From an uncultured Rhodospirillales bacterium (GTDB lineage Bacteria; Pseudomonadota; Alphaproteobacteria; Acetobacterales; Acetobacteraceae): 35,689 nt of DNA. Where the stretch lies: the NCBI GenBank assembly GCA_903891315.1, contig CAITEF010000118.1, positions 1 through 35,689 on the forward strand, in the 5' to 3' direction. Under the pieces are notes generated by a model. It saw nothing but the letters and a program-made list of their open reading frames with translations. It was not told where the DNA came from and made no database searches. The position numbers were made by a program, and so were the translations under genes. Every line of letters begins with the position of its first letter. Within the stretch, counting starts at the first letter, position 1. Positions 17,294 to 25,076 of the stretch are shown one piece after another.

Positions 17294-18346
17294 ATGATTC
17301 CCGTTCAAAGTCTGCGACACATTGCCGATGAGGATTTCGACCGACTATCGGCGGAAATCCCGCTTACAAGCCTGGCTGGCAAAACGGTCTTGATCACCGG
17401 TGCCACTGGTTTTTTTGGCGCTTGGCTGCTCTCGGCCTTCGACTGGATGCATCGCATGCGCGGCAGCACCGCGCATGTCCTGGCCGTCTCCCGTGACGCG
17501 TCCGCCTTTCTGGCCCGCCATCCGGATTTTCGCGATGCACCCTGGCTGACCTGGATCACCGGAGACGTGAGAGATTTTCCGTGTCCAGACCGCAAGATCG
17601 ACATGGTTCTACACGCGGCCACCGACACCTCGGCGGCCGCCGGGCGGAATCCGGCATTGCTGTTCTCCACCATCGTCGATGGCACACGCCATGTATTGGA
17701 GTGTGCCCGCCGCACCCAGGCCAGTCGCATTTTGCTCGTCAGTTCCGGCGCGGCCTATGGCGGACAAGGCCGCGAGGTGACGCATGTCGGCGAAGACGCC
17801 GCCTTGCCACCGCCCCGCCCGCAAGCGCGCGACACCGACCCGTATGGCGAGGGCAAGCGCGAGATGGAGTCTATGGCGGCAGCCTTTGCCGCCGAGACCG
17901 GCGCGAGCGTCGTGATCGCGCGATGCTTCGCCTTTGTGGGTGCCGGCCTGCCGCTCGACGGGCATTTCGCGATCGGCAATTTCATTAGAGACGCGCTGAG
18001 CCAGGACCGCATCACCATTCGCAGCGGCGGCACGGCCGAGCGTTCGTATCTCTATGCCGCCGATCTGGCGATCTGGCTTCTGCGGCTACTGGTATCTGAC
18101 ACCAAATGGCCGGTCTACAATGTCGGCTCAGACCAAGCTTTGAGCATCGCCGATCTTGCGCGTGTCGTGGTCCGCACTTTGGCCCCCAGCAAGTTGGTGT
18201 CGGTCGAGGGGTGGGATGACCCGGCAAACGGTCGCCATCGTTATATCCCCTCGGTCAAGCGGGCGCGTGACGAGATCGGCTTGGAGGTCTGGACAGACCT
18301 TGCCCAAGCCATTGCGCGCACCGCCGCCTGGCGAATCTCGCCGTAA
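17294..18346 (+). CDS. NAD-dependent epimerase/dehydratase (extended SDR)
   Basis: 350-residue cytoplasmic nucleotide-sugar enzyme. Rossmann motif GATGFFG is at 36-42, GDVRDF near 90-95, SSG at 150-152, the catalytic Tyr184 and Lys188 in PYGEGK, and RSYLYAADLAIWLL in the substrate-side half. This family is often found beside rfbFGH genes. In this setting it could be the C4 reductase or epimerase acting on the CDP-deoxy-keto-sugar, as YerF does in yersiniose or RfbJ and RfbS in abequose and paratose pathways, but its specificity cannot be read from sequence. It ends about 240 bp before rfbH. Confidence 0.88.
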   Translation: MIPVQSLRHIADEDFDRLSAEIPLTSLAGKTVLITGATGFFGAWLLSAFDWMHRMRGSTAHVLAVSRDASAFLARHPDFRDAPWLTWITGDVRDFPCPDRKIDMVLHAATDTSAAAGRNPALLFSTIVDGTRHVLECARRTQASRILLVSSGAAYGGQGREVTHVGEDAALPPPRPQARDTDPYGEGKREMESMAAAFAAETGASVVIARCFAFVGAGLPLDGHFAIGNFIRDALSQDRITIRSGGTAERSYLYAADLAIWLLRLLVSDTKWPVYNVGSDQALSIADLARVVVRTLAPSKLVSVEGWDDPANGRHRYIPSVKRARDEIGLEVWTDLAQAIARTAAWRISP

Positions 18347-18498
18347 TATCAAACGGATCAGCAGGGCCCATTCCCGCTCGTCCGCCATCCGTTGACGCCG
18401 ATAACCCGATGCCTTATCCCGCAGGCGACCTTGTGACAACTTGCTGTCGCGTCGAAGCGGGCCACGCTGAGCGGTCTGCACCAAGGCAGCGTGTGTTA

Positions 18499-18549
18499 TC
18501 GGAGCATGACGCCAAATTTTTGCGGGCTTGCAACAGCGTGATGCTCCGA
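18499..18549. promoter_or_regulatory. 14-bp inverted repeat upstream of rfbH
   Basis: Arms TCGGAGCATGACGC (18499-18512) and GCGTGATGCTCCGA (18536-18549) are reverse complements except for one base. The 23-base loop contains a nested TTGC/GCAA palindrome. It lies in the 243-bp gap between the SDR gene and rfbH, 40 bp before the rfbH start, and is in neither gene. It could be a leader hairpin, an attenuator, a terminator of the upstream unit or an operator. No long T run follows, so a simple terminator is not the best reading. The remainder of 18347-18589 holds no gene. Confidence 0.5.
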
Positions 18550-18589
18550 CAGCGCGCTGAGGTTCTTGAATCGGGAGACACCGCACGAC

Positions 18590-19933
18590 ATGGCTGATCA
18601 TTCCACCGCGGCCCCGACTGAGCAGGCGTTGCGAGAGCAGATTTTAGACCTCGGCGATGCGTTCTTTGAGGCCAAGGGCAGTGCGGCTTTCGTCCCTGGT
18701 GCAACCTATATCCCCTGCTCTGGCAAGATCATCGAAGCCGACGATCTGCGCCTGCTGCTCGATTCGTCACTCGACCTTTGGCTGACCGCAGGGCGCTACG
18801 CCGACCAGTTTGAGACACAGATCGCCAAGGCCTTCGAGGTCAAGCACGCGCGTCTCACCGTCTCGGGGTCAGCGGCCAATCTGTTGGCTTTCTCGGCGCT
18901 GACCTCCTGGAAGCTGGGCGAGGACCGGATCATGCCCGGCTCCGAAGTGATCACAGTGGCCGCCGGTTTCCCCACCACGGTCGCACCGATTGTGCAAAAT
19001 CAGTGCATTCCGGTGTTTGTCGACGTCGACCTGGAAACCGCCAATGTCGATGTCAGTCGTCTCGAAGCGGCGATCACCCCCAAGACGCGGGCGATCATGC
19101 TGGCGCACACGCTGGGCAACACATTCAATCTGCGCGTGGTCACCGAGATTGCCGAGAAGCACCACCTCTATCTGATCGAGGATTGCTGCGACGCTCTGGG
19201 TGCGACCTATGACGGTAAGTCGGTTGGCTCCTTCGGCGATCTCGCCACTGTCAGCTTCTATCCTGCCCATCACATCACCATGGGCGAAGGCGGCGCGGTG
19301 ATGGCGCGGAACAAGAAGTTGATCCCGCTGGTCGAATCATTCCGCGATTGGGGCCGTGATTGCTGGTGCCCGCCGGGCAAATCCGACACCTGCTCTCGTC
19401 GGTTCGATTGGCAACTCGGCGATCTGCCGATGGGCTATGATCACAAATACACCTATTCCCATGTCGGCTATAATATGAAGACGACCGACATGCAGGCGGC
19501 CTTGGGCGTGAGCCAGCTAGCCAAAGTGGATCGGTTCATCGCCCGCCGCCGTGAAAACTTCGCAGCGTTGACCACCTTGTTCAAAGCCGAAGGTCTCGAC
19601 GCGTATTTTCACCTGCCGCAACCGACACCAAACAGCAACCCGAGCTGGTTCGGCTATCTGCTGACCCTGCGTGACGGTCTGCCGTTCTCGCGTCGCGATG
19701 TGGTGACCTATCTGGAAGCCCACAAAGTCGGCACACGCCTGCTCTTTGCCGGCAATCTGACCCGCCAGCCGGCCTTCAAGCATGTCGAATACCGGGTGGT
19801 CGGCGATCTCACCAACACCGACAAGCTGATGAACGATGCGTTTTGGATCGGCGTCTGGCCGGGCATCGACGAGCCGCGCCTCGCCTATATGATCGAGACC
19901 TTCAAGGCGATGATCAAGGATCTTGGGAAATGA
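18590..19933 (+). CDS. rfbH: CDP-4-keto-6-deoxy-D-glucose 3-dehydrase (E1)
   Basis: PMP- and [2Fe-2S]-dependent enzyme that removes the C3 hydroxyl of CDP-4-keto-6-deoxyglucose in 3,6-dideoxyhexose biosynthesis. The iron-sulfur pattern C-x57-C-x-C-x7-C is exactly present (Cys200, 258, 260, 268). The lysine that binds PLP in ordinary aminotransferases is replaced by His in YPAHHITMGEGGA (227-228), as in E1. It has 447 residues. ATG 18590 has GGGAG at 18573-18577, 12 bases upstream; a TTG at 18566 in frame is an alternative. The stop overlaps rfbF by 4 bp. The partner reductase (E3) needed for turnover is not in the window. Confidence 0.95.
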   Translation: MADHSTAAPTEQALREQILDLGDAFFEAKGSAAFVPGATYIPCSGKIIEADDLRLLLDSSLDLWLTAGRYADQFETQIAKAFEVKHARLTVSGSAANLLAFSALTSWKLGEDRIMPGSEVITVAAGFPTTVAPIVQNQCIPVFVDVDLETANVDVSRLEAAITPKTRAIMLAHTLGNTFNLRVVTEIAEKHHLYLIEDCCDALGATYDGKSVGSFGDLATVSFYPAHHITMGEGGAVMARNKKLIPLVESFRDWGRDCWCPPGKSDTCSRRFDWQLGDLPMGYDHKYTYSHVGYNMKTTDMQAALGVSQLAKVDRFIARRRENFAALTTLFKAEGLDAYFHLPQPTPNSNPSWFGYLLTLRDGLPFSRRDVVTYLEAHKVGTRLLFAGNLTRQPAFKHVEYRVVGDLTNTDKLMNDAFWIGVWPGIDEPRLAYMIETFKAMIKDLGK

Positions 19934-20697
19934 AGGCCGTTATCCTGGCGGGTGGGTTGGGCACCAGGCTCAGTGAGGAGACGTCCAGAATTCCAAAGCC
20001 GATGGTCGAAATTGGCGGCCGCCCGATCCTGTGGCATATCATGAAGATATACACCGCGCACGGCATCAATGATTTCGTGATCTGCCTTGGCTACAAAGGC
20101 CATTCGATCAAAGAATACTTCGCCAACTATGCGCTGCATCATTCCGATGTCACCTTCGATATGCGCAACAATTCGATCAAAGTGCATCAGGTCGTGCACG
20201 AGCCCTGGCAGGTGACGCTGATCGACACCGGCGAGAACACCATGACCGGCGGCCGCCTGAAGCGGGTGCGCGACTATCTGGGCGATGAAGATTTCTGCAT
20301 GACCTATGGCGATGGTGTCGGCGATGTCGACATCACCGGCAGCATCGCGTTTCACAAGTCGCATGGTCGGCACGCGACCATGACGGTCACGCAGCCGCCA
20401 GGACGGTTCGGCGTGGTGGACATTGATGGCGACAAGGTCACCGCGTTTCAGGAAAAACCGCAGGGCGAGAGCGGCTGGATCAACGCCGGATTCTTTGTGC
20501 TGTCTCCCAAGGTGCTCGATCAAATCGACGGCGATGCGACGATCTGGGAGCGCGAGCCGGTGGAGCGGATCGCCGCGGCCGATCAAATGCGGGCATGGCG
20601 CCATCACGGGTTTTGGCGGCCGATGGACGCGTTGCGCGACAAGATCGTGCTCGAACAAATCTGGTCCGACGGCAAAGCGCCTTGGAAAATCTGGTGA
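19930..20697 (+). CDS. rfbF: glucose-1-phosphate cytidylyltransferase
   Basis: Makes CDP-glucose from CTP and glucose 1-phosphate, the entry step to CDP-dideoxy sugars. 255 residues, the usual length. N-terminal nucleotide-binding motif AGGLGTRLSEET at 7-18 followed by IPKPMVEIGGRPILWHIM. MTYGDGVGDVDI carries the metal-binding Asp. GFWRPMDALRDK near the C-terminus is characteristic of RfbF. ATG overlaps the rfbH stop (ATGA) and the stop shares a base with the rfbG start (TGATG), so the three are translationally coupled. Confidence 0.97.
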   Translation: MKAVILAGGLGTRLSEETSRIPKPMVEIGGRPILWHIMKIYTAHGINDFVICLGYKGHSIKEYFANYALHHSDVTFDMRNNSIKVHQVVHEPWQVTLIDTGENTMTGGRLKRVRDYLGDEDFCMTYGDGVGDVDITGSIAFHKSHGRHATMTVTQPPGRFGVVDIDGDKVTAFQEKPQGESGWINAGFFVLSPKVLDQIDGDATIWEREPVERIAAADQMRAWRHHGFWRPMDALRDKIVLEQIWSDGKAPWKIW

Positions 20698-21782
20698 TGC
20701 ATCCCGCGTTCTGGCGCGACAAGACCGTTTTCCTGACCGGGCATACCGGCTTCAAAGGCGCGTGGCTGTCGTTGTGGTTGCAGCAGATGGGCGCCAAAGT
20801 GGTGGGCTATGCCCTTCCCCCGCCCACCAATCCTGCCTTGTTCGACGTCGCCCGCGTGGGCGCGGGCATGCAGTCGATTGTCGGTGATATTCGCGATCTG
20901 GCCATTCTGACCCAAGCGCTGCATCGCGCCGCACCCGATGTGGTGATCCATATGGCGGCGCAATCGCTGGTGCGGCTTTCCTATGAAGCGCCGGTGGAGA
21001 CCTACGCCACCAATGTGATGGGCACCGTTCACCTGCTCGAAGCGGTGCGCGGCTGCGCCTCGGTGCGGGCGGTGCTCTGCATCACCAGCGACAAATGCTA
21101 CGAGAACAAGGAATGGGTCTGGGGCTATCGGGAAAATGAACCGATGGGCGGCTACGATCCCTACAGCAACAGCAAAGGCTGCTCCGAACTGGTGGCCGCC
21201 GCGTACCGCTCCTCGTTCTTCAACTCTGCCGATTACGCCCGCCATCGTGTGGGCGTGGCCACCTGTCGGGCCGGCAATGTGATCGGCGGCGGCGATTGGG
21301 CGCGCGACCGGTTGGTGCCGGATTTGATGCAGGGATTTATTGATCGCACGCAGCCGGTCATCCGCAACCCGCTGGCAGTCCGCCCCTGGCAACACGTGCT
21401 GGAACCGCTGAGCGGCTATCTCTGCCTCGCCGAGCGTTTGTTCGAGCACGGTGACACGGTCGCGGAAGGTTGGAATTTCGGGCCTGACGAGGCCAATACG
21501 CAGCCGGTTCACGTTCTGGCCGACAAATTGGCGCAAGGTTGGGGCGACAATGCCGCCTGGGCGCTGGACCAGGGTGCGCATCCACATGAGGCGCGCTCCT
21601 TGCGGTTGGATTGCACCAAGGCACGTGTCCAGCTTCGCTGGCGTCCGGTGTGGAGCTTGGATATTACCTTGTCGAATATTCTCGCATGGTATCGCGCCTT
21701 TGTCGCAGGCGGTGACATGCGCGAAATCTGTTTGCAGCAGATCGAATCTTATCAATCCCTGGCAGTGCAAGACGAGCGGTGA
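20697..21782 (+). CDS. rfbG: CDP-glucose 4,6-dehydratase
   Basis: Converts CDP-glucose to CDP-4-keto-6-deoxyglucose, the substrate of the E1 enzyme encoded upstream. It has 361 residues. The SDR motif GHTGFKG is at 15-21, VVIHMAAQSLVRLSY near 82-96, SDKCYEN at 131-137, catalytic Tyr156 and Lys160 in YSNSK, and AGNVIGGGDWARDRLVPD is typical of RfbG. ATG 20697 overlaps the rfbF stop by one base. In-frame codons upstream (from 20595) are inside rfbF. Confidence 0.97.
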   Translation: MHPAFWRDKTVFLTGHTGFKGAWLSLWLQQMGAKVVGYALPPPTNPALFDVARVGAGMQSIVGDIRDLAILTQALHRAAPDVVIHMAAQSLVRLSYEAPVETYATNVMGTVHLLEAVRGCASVRAVLCITSDKCYENKEWVWGYRENEPMGGYDPYSNSKGCSELVAAAYRSSFFNSADYARHRVGVATCRAGNVIGGGDWARDRLVPDLMQGFIDRTQPVIRNPLAVRPWQHVLEPLSGYLCLAERLFEHGDTVAEGWNFGPDEANTQPVHVLADKLAQGWGDNAAWALDQGAHPHEARSLRLDCTKARVQLRWRPVWSLDITLSNILAWYRAFVAGGDMREICLQQIESYQSLAVQDER

Positions 21783-23167
21783 AGCGAATGGCGACGAAAA
21801 GTTACATGGGCAATATCTTCCTCGCCCCAGACCGCCCGATCCTTGAGGCAATCAGCATCATCGAAGGCCATCGCACCCAGATGGCCTTTGTGGTCGATCA
21901 GAATGAGGTGTTGGTTGGCGTGCTGACCAATGGCGATGTGCGTCGGTTTTTGCTCAAGAACGGCAATGTGCAGGACCCGGTTCATGTTTGCATGAACACC
22001 GGCTTTCGTTCTGTGCTCAGCACCGACGGTGATTCGCGCGAGAAACTGCTGAAACTCTTCGATCTGGGCTACAGCGCTGTCCCGGTGTTGTCTGGCGACG
22101 GACGCGTGGTTGACATCGTCACCCCCGGTTTCCTGGCACCGCCGATTCAGGCCGATGTGCTCGCCCGTTCCCGCGCGCCAGCGCGCATCAGCTTCGCCGG
22201 TGGTGGGTCGGATCTGACGTATTACTTCATCAACAACAAGGGCTCGGTGCTCAACACATCGATTGCGATGTATGCGCACGCCACGTTGATCCCGCATGAG
22301 CGTCCGGAAATCCGCATTTTCGCCCAGGATACCGGCGAAGAGGACCATTTCGAGTCGTTTCGTGCGTTGGTCGATGCGCCTGAAAAGAAGCTGTTGCCGT
22401 CAGTCGTGGCGGTGATCCAGCCCAAATTCGGGTTCGATCTCTACGTCCATTCCGATTTCCCAGTCGGCTCTGGCCTCGGTGGATCATCCGCTGTGGCGAT
22501 CAGCGTTGTCTCGGCCTTCAACGAATTGCGGATGGATCGCTGGTCCAATTACCAAGTGGTGGAACTCGCCTTCCACGCCGAGCGCCTGCATTTCGGCATT
22601 GCTGGCGGCTGGCAGGATCAATACGCCTCAGCGTTTGGTGGGTTCAACCTGATCGAATTCGGCGATCAGCAGAATTTGGTACACCCGCTTCGGCTCGATG
22701 CTTCCATCACCAATGAACTCGAAGAATGCCTGATCCTCTGCGACACCGGCAGCGGCCACAATTCTGGCAAGCTGCACGAGAAGCAGCGTCAGGAGTTCGA
22801 GGAACAATCGGATCGTGCGGCGCAATTCAAGGCGAATGTCGATCTGTCGTTGCGGATGCACCGACACCTGATCCGCGGCGAGTTGAAGGAATTCGGGGAG
22901 TGCCTGCATGACGCTTGGTTGCTGAAGCAGCGCATGTCGTCGGCGATCAGCAACAGCCGGATTCAGCAAATCTACGACAGCGCCATCGAAGCGGGAGCAC
23001 TGGGTGGAAAGTTGCTCGGGGCCGGTGGCGGTGGCTTCTTCACCGTGTTCGCACCACCCCGAAGCCGCGCGCAAGTTGTCGCCAACCTCAAGAAATTCGA
23101 CTGCAAAATTTTCCCGCTGCGGTTTGAAAATGCCGGCGTCGTTTCGTGGAGGACAAAAGCACTGTGA
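21779..23167 (+). CDS. CBS-domain / GHMP sugar kinase fusion (HddA-like kinase domain)
   Basis: 462 residues. Residues about 10-125 form a CBS pair (VLVGVLTNGDVRRFLL, then STDGDSREKLLKLFDLGYSAVPVLSGDGRVV). Residues about 130-460 are a GHMP kinase: SRAPARISFAGGGSD at 131-145, the ATP loop PVGSGLGGSSA at 228-238, and GGKLLGAGGGGFF near 410-422. The kinase domain resembles heptose-7-phosphate kinase HddA and related sugar 1-kinases, but none of the GmhA/GmhB/HddC partners is present, so the substrate is open. CBS pairs bind adenine nucleotides and may regulate it. GTG 21779 overlaps the rfbG stop (GTGA), as the next gene does; ATG 21788 is the alternative start. Confidence 0.87.
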   Translation: MKRMATKSYMGNIFLAPDRPILEAISIIEGHRTQMAFVVDQNEVLVGVLTNGDVRRFLLKNGNVQDPVHVCMNTGFRSVLSTDGDSREKLLKLFDLGYSAVPVLSGDGRVVDIVTPGFLAPPIQADVLARSRAPARISFAGGGSDLTYYFINNKGSVLNTSIAMYAHATLIPHERPEIRIFAQDTGEEDHFESFRALVDAPEKKLLPSVVAVIQPKFGFDLYVHSDFPVGSGLGGSSAVAISVVSAFNELRMDRWSNYQVVELAFHAERLHFGIAGGWQDQYASAFGGFNLIEFGDQQNLVHPLRLDASITNELEECLILCDTGSGHNSGKLHEKQRQEFEEQSDRAAQFKANVDLSLRMHRHLIRGELKEFGECLHDAWLLKQRMSSAISNSRIQQIYDSAIEAGALGGKLLGAGGGGFFTVFAPPRSRAQVVANLKKFDCKIFPLRFENAGVVSWRTKAL

Positions 23168-25065
23168 CCGACACCAGCTTCCTGATCGGTGATTTTGTCG
23201 TTGGCGGTCCGCGGATATTTATCATCGCGGAGATCGGCAACAACCATAACGGCTCGGTGGCTTTGGCCAAGCAGCTGATCGACCTCTCGATCGAGGCTGG
23301 CGTCGATTGCGTGAAATTCCAGATCCGCAACCGGGCAGCACTTTATCGCACGGCACCGGGCGAGGAAGGCTCCGAGGATCTGGGCGTTGAATACGTCCAG
23401 GACTTGCTCAACAAGGTTGAACTGACGGTCGCCGAGCATCTTGAGGTGCGGCAATACTGTGCTGAGCGCGGCATTCTCTATATGTGCACGCCGTGGGATG
23501 AGGCCAGCGTCGATGTGCTGGCGGGATTCGATGTCGCGGCGGTAAAAATGGCCTCGGCTGATCTGTTCAACCCCTATCTGCTGCGCAAGGCCGCCACGCT
23601 GGGCAAGCCGATCATTCTGTCCACCGGCATGTCCTATGAATTCGAGATCGAACGCGCTGTGGCCACGGCCAACACTCTGGGCGTGCCGTTTGCGCTGCTT
23701 CACTGCAACAGCGCCTACCCGGCCCCGGAGACCGACATTCATCTGGGCTATATCCGCCGCCTCGCTGAGTTGCATCCCGTTGTCGGCTATTCCGGCCATG
23801 AGCGCGGCATTTCGATTTCCATCGGCGCGGTGGCGCTGGGTGCCACGATCATCGAGCGGCACATCTCGCTCGACCGCACGATGGAAGGCCCCGATCATCC
23901 GGCAAGCCTTGAGCCGGGCGAGTTCAAGGCGATGGTGACCGGCATTCGCCAACTCGAAGAGGCGCTGCCCTGGACAGGGCCGGGCCGCGTTCTTGGTCAG
24001 GGCGAGATGCTGAACCGAGAGAATCTGAGCAAGAGCGTCGTGGCTGCCCGCCCGATTTCGGTGGGTGAGGTGTTCGATGACACCAATCTGCGCGTCGCCA
24101 GCCCAGGCCAGGGCCTGCCGCCCTATCGGATGGCCGAACTGCTCGGAAAGACGGCCGTGCGCGCTCTCCGCCAAGGGGATTTTCTCTATCCGAGCGACTT
24201 GGAAGGCACCGTTAGCGGCAAGCGCAGCTATCATTTCCCAGTGCTATGGGGCGTGCCGGTCCGGTACCACGACTTTAAGAACTATGCCGAATGGATCGAG
24301 CCGGACCTGTTCGAGTTTCATCTTTCCTATCGCGACCTGCAGCTCACCCCGGCGAACTATCTGTTCGACGTGCCGTGCAGGCGTTTGGTGGTGCATGCGC
24401 CGGAATTGTTCGAGAACAGCGAATTGCTCGACATGGTCTCCGACGACCTCGCCTATCGCCAACGCTCGATCGACAACGTCAAACGGATTGTCGACGCCAC
24501 CGAGCAGATGCGCCGGTTTTTCCCGAAGGCTGATTCGGCGCTGATCGTTGCCAATATTGGCGGCTTCTCGATGGATGCGCCGTTCGACATCAGCCGACGC
24601 AAGGCGCTGTACGAGCGATTTGCCGAGAGCAGTGCGAAGATTGATTACGGCTCAACCGAGTTGATCCCGCAGAACATGGCCCCCTTCCCTTGGCATTTCG
24701 GCGGCCAGCGGCATCAGAACATCTTCATGATGCCAGACGAGCTGGCGGCCTACGCCACGATCCTCAAGATCCGGTACTGCCTCGACGTGTCGCATCTGCA
24801 GATGGCCTGCTGTCATTTCCAACTCGACTTCCAGGCCGCCCTCAGCGCCTTGCTGCCGCACGCCGCGCATCTGCACGTCGCCGACGCGTTGGGGGTGAAC
24901 GGCGAGGGCGTGGTGATGGGCACCGGCGACATCAAATGGCCGGAAACCTGGCGAAAAATCTGCGCCTATCCCAATGTCAGCTTCATTCCAGAGGTCTGGC
25001 AGGGGCACAAAGATCACGGTGCGGGCTTCTGGAGCGCGCTTGATTTCCTCACCAAACTGGATTGA
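23164..25065 (+). CDS. NeuB-like PEP-condensing synthase fused to SAF and TIM-barrel isomerase domains
   Basis: 633 residues. About 18-270 is a NeuB/SpsE TIM barrel: AEIGNNHNGS at 22-31, KMASADLFNPYLL, STGMSYE, HCNSAYPAPETDIHLGYI, VGYSGHERG and GPDHPASLEPGEF. About 280-345 is a SAF/antifreeze-like domain (NLSKSVVAARPISVGEVF, LRQGDFLYPSDL). About 350-630 looks like a xylose-isomerase/AP-endonuclease TIM barrel (FEFHLSYRDL, LVVHAPELFEN, YCLDVSHLQM, HLHVADALGVNGEG, FIPEVWQGH). NeuB enzymes join PEP to a sugar to make nonulosonic acids; no NeuC or NeuA is near. GTG 23164 overlaps the kinase stop (GTGA), with GGAGG at 23148-23152. A GTG at 23146 is less likely. Confidence 0.87.
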   Translation: MTDTSFLIGDFVVGGPRIFIIAEIGNNHNGSVALAKQLIDLSIEAGVDCVKFQIRNRAALYRTAPGEEGSEDLGVEYVQDLLNKVELTVAEHLEVRQYCAERGILYMCTPWDEASVDVLAGFDVAAVKMASADLFNPYLLRKAATLGKPIILSTGMSYEFEIERAVATANTLGVPFALLHCNSAYPAPETDIHLGYIRRLAELHPVVGYSGHERGISISIGAVALGATIIERHISLDRTMEGPDHPASLEPGEFKAMVTGIRQLEEALPWTGPGRVLGQGEMLNRENLSKSVVAARPISVGEVFDDTNLRVASPGQGLPPYRMAELLGKTAVRALRQGDFLYPSDLEGTVSGKRSYHFPVLWGVPVRYHDFKNYAEWIEPDLFEFHLSYRDLQLTPANYLFDVPCRRLVVHAPELFENSELLDMVSDDLAYRQRSIDNVKRIVDATEQMRRFFPKADSALIVANIGGFSMDAPFDISRRKALYERFAESSAKIDYGSTELIPQNMAPFPWHFGGQRHQNIFMMPDELAAYATILKIRYCLDVSHLQMACCHFQLDFQAALSALLPHAAHLHVADALGVNGEGVVMGTGDIKWPETWRKICAYPNVSFIPEVWQGHKDHGAGFWSALDFLTKLD

Positions 25066-25076
25066 GCAATACCGTT

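Noticed and set aside
21779-23167. Assignment as heptose-7-phosphate kinase HddA
   Set aside because: The kinase fold resembles HddA, but the other heptose genes are absent and a CBS pair is fused, so a specific name is not justified.
23164-25065. Standard sialic, legionaminic or pseudaminic acid pathway
   Set aside because: No NeuC/LegG/PseG-type enzyme, CMP-transferase or aminotransferase of that pathway is present, and the NeuB protein has an additional barrel.
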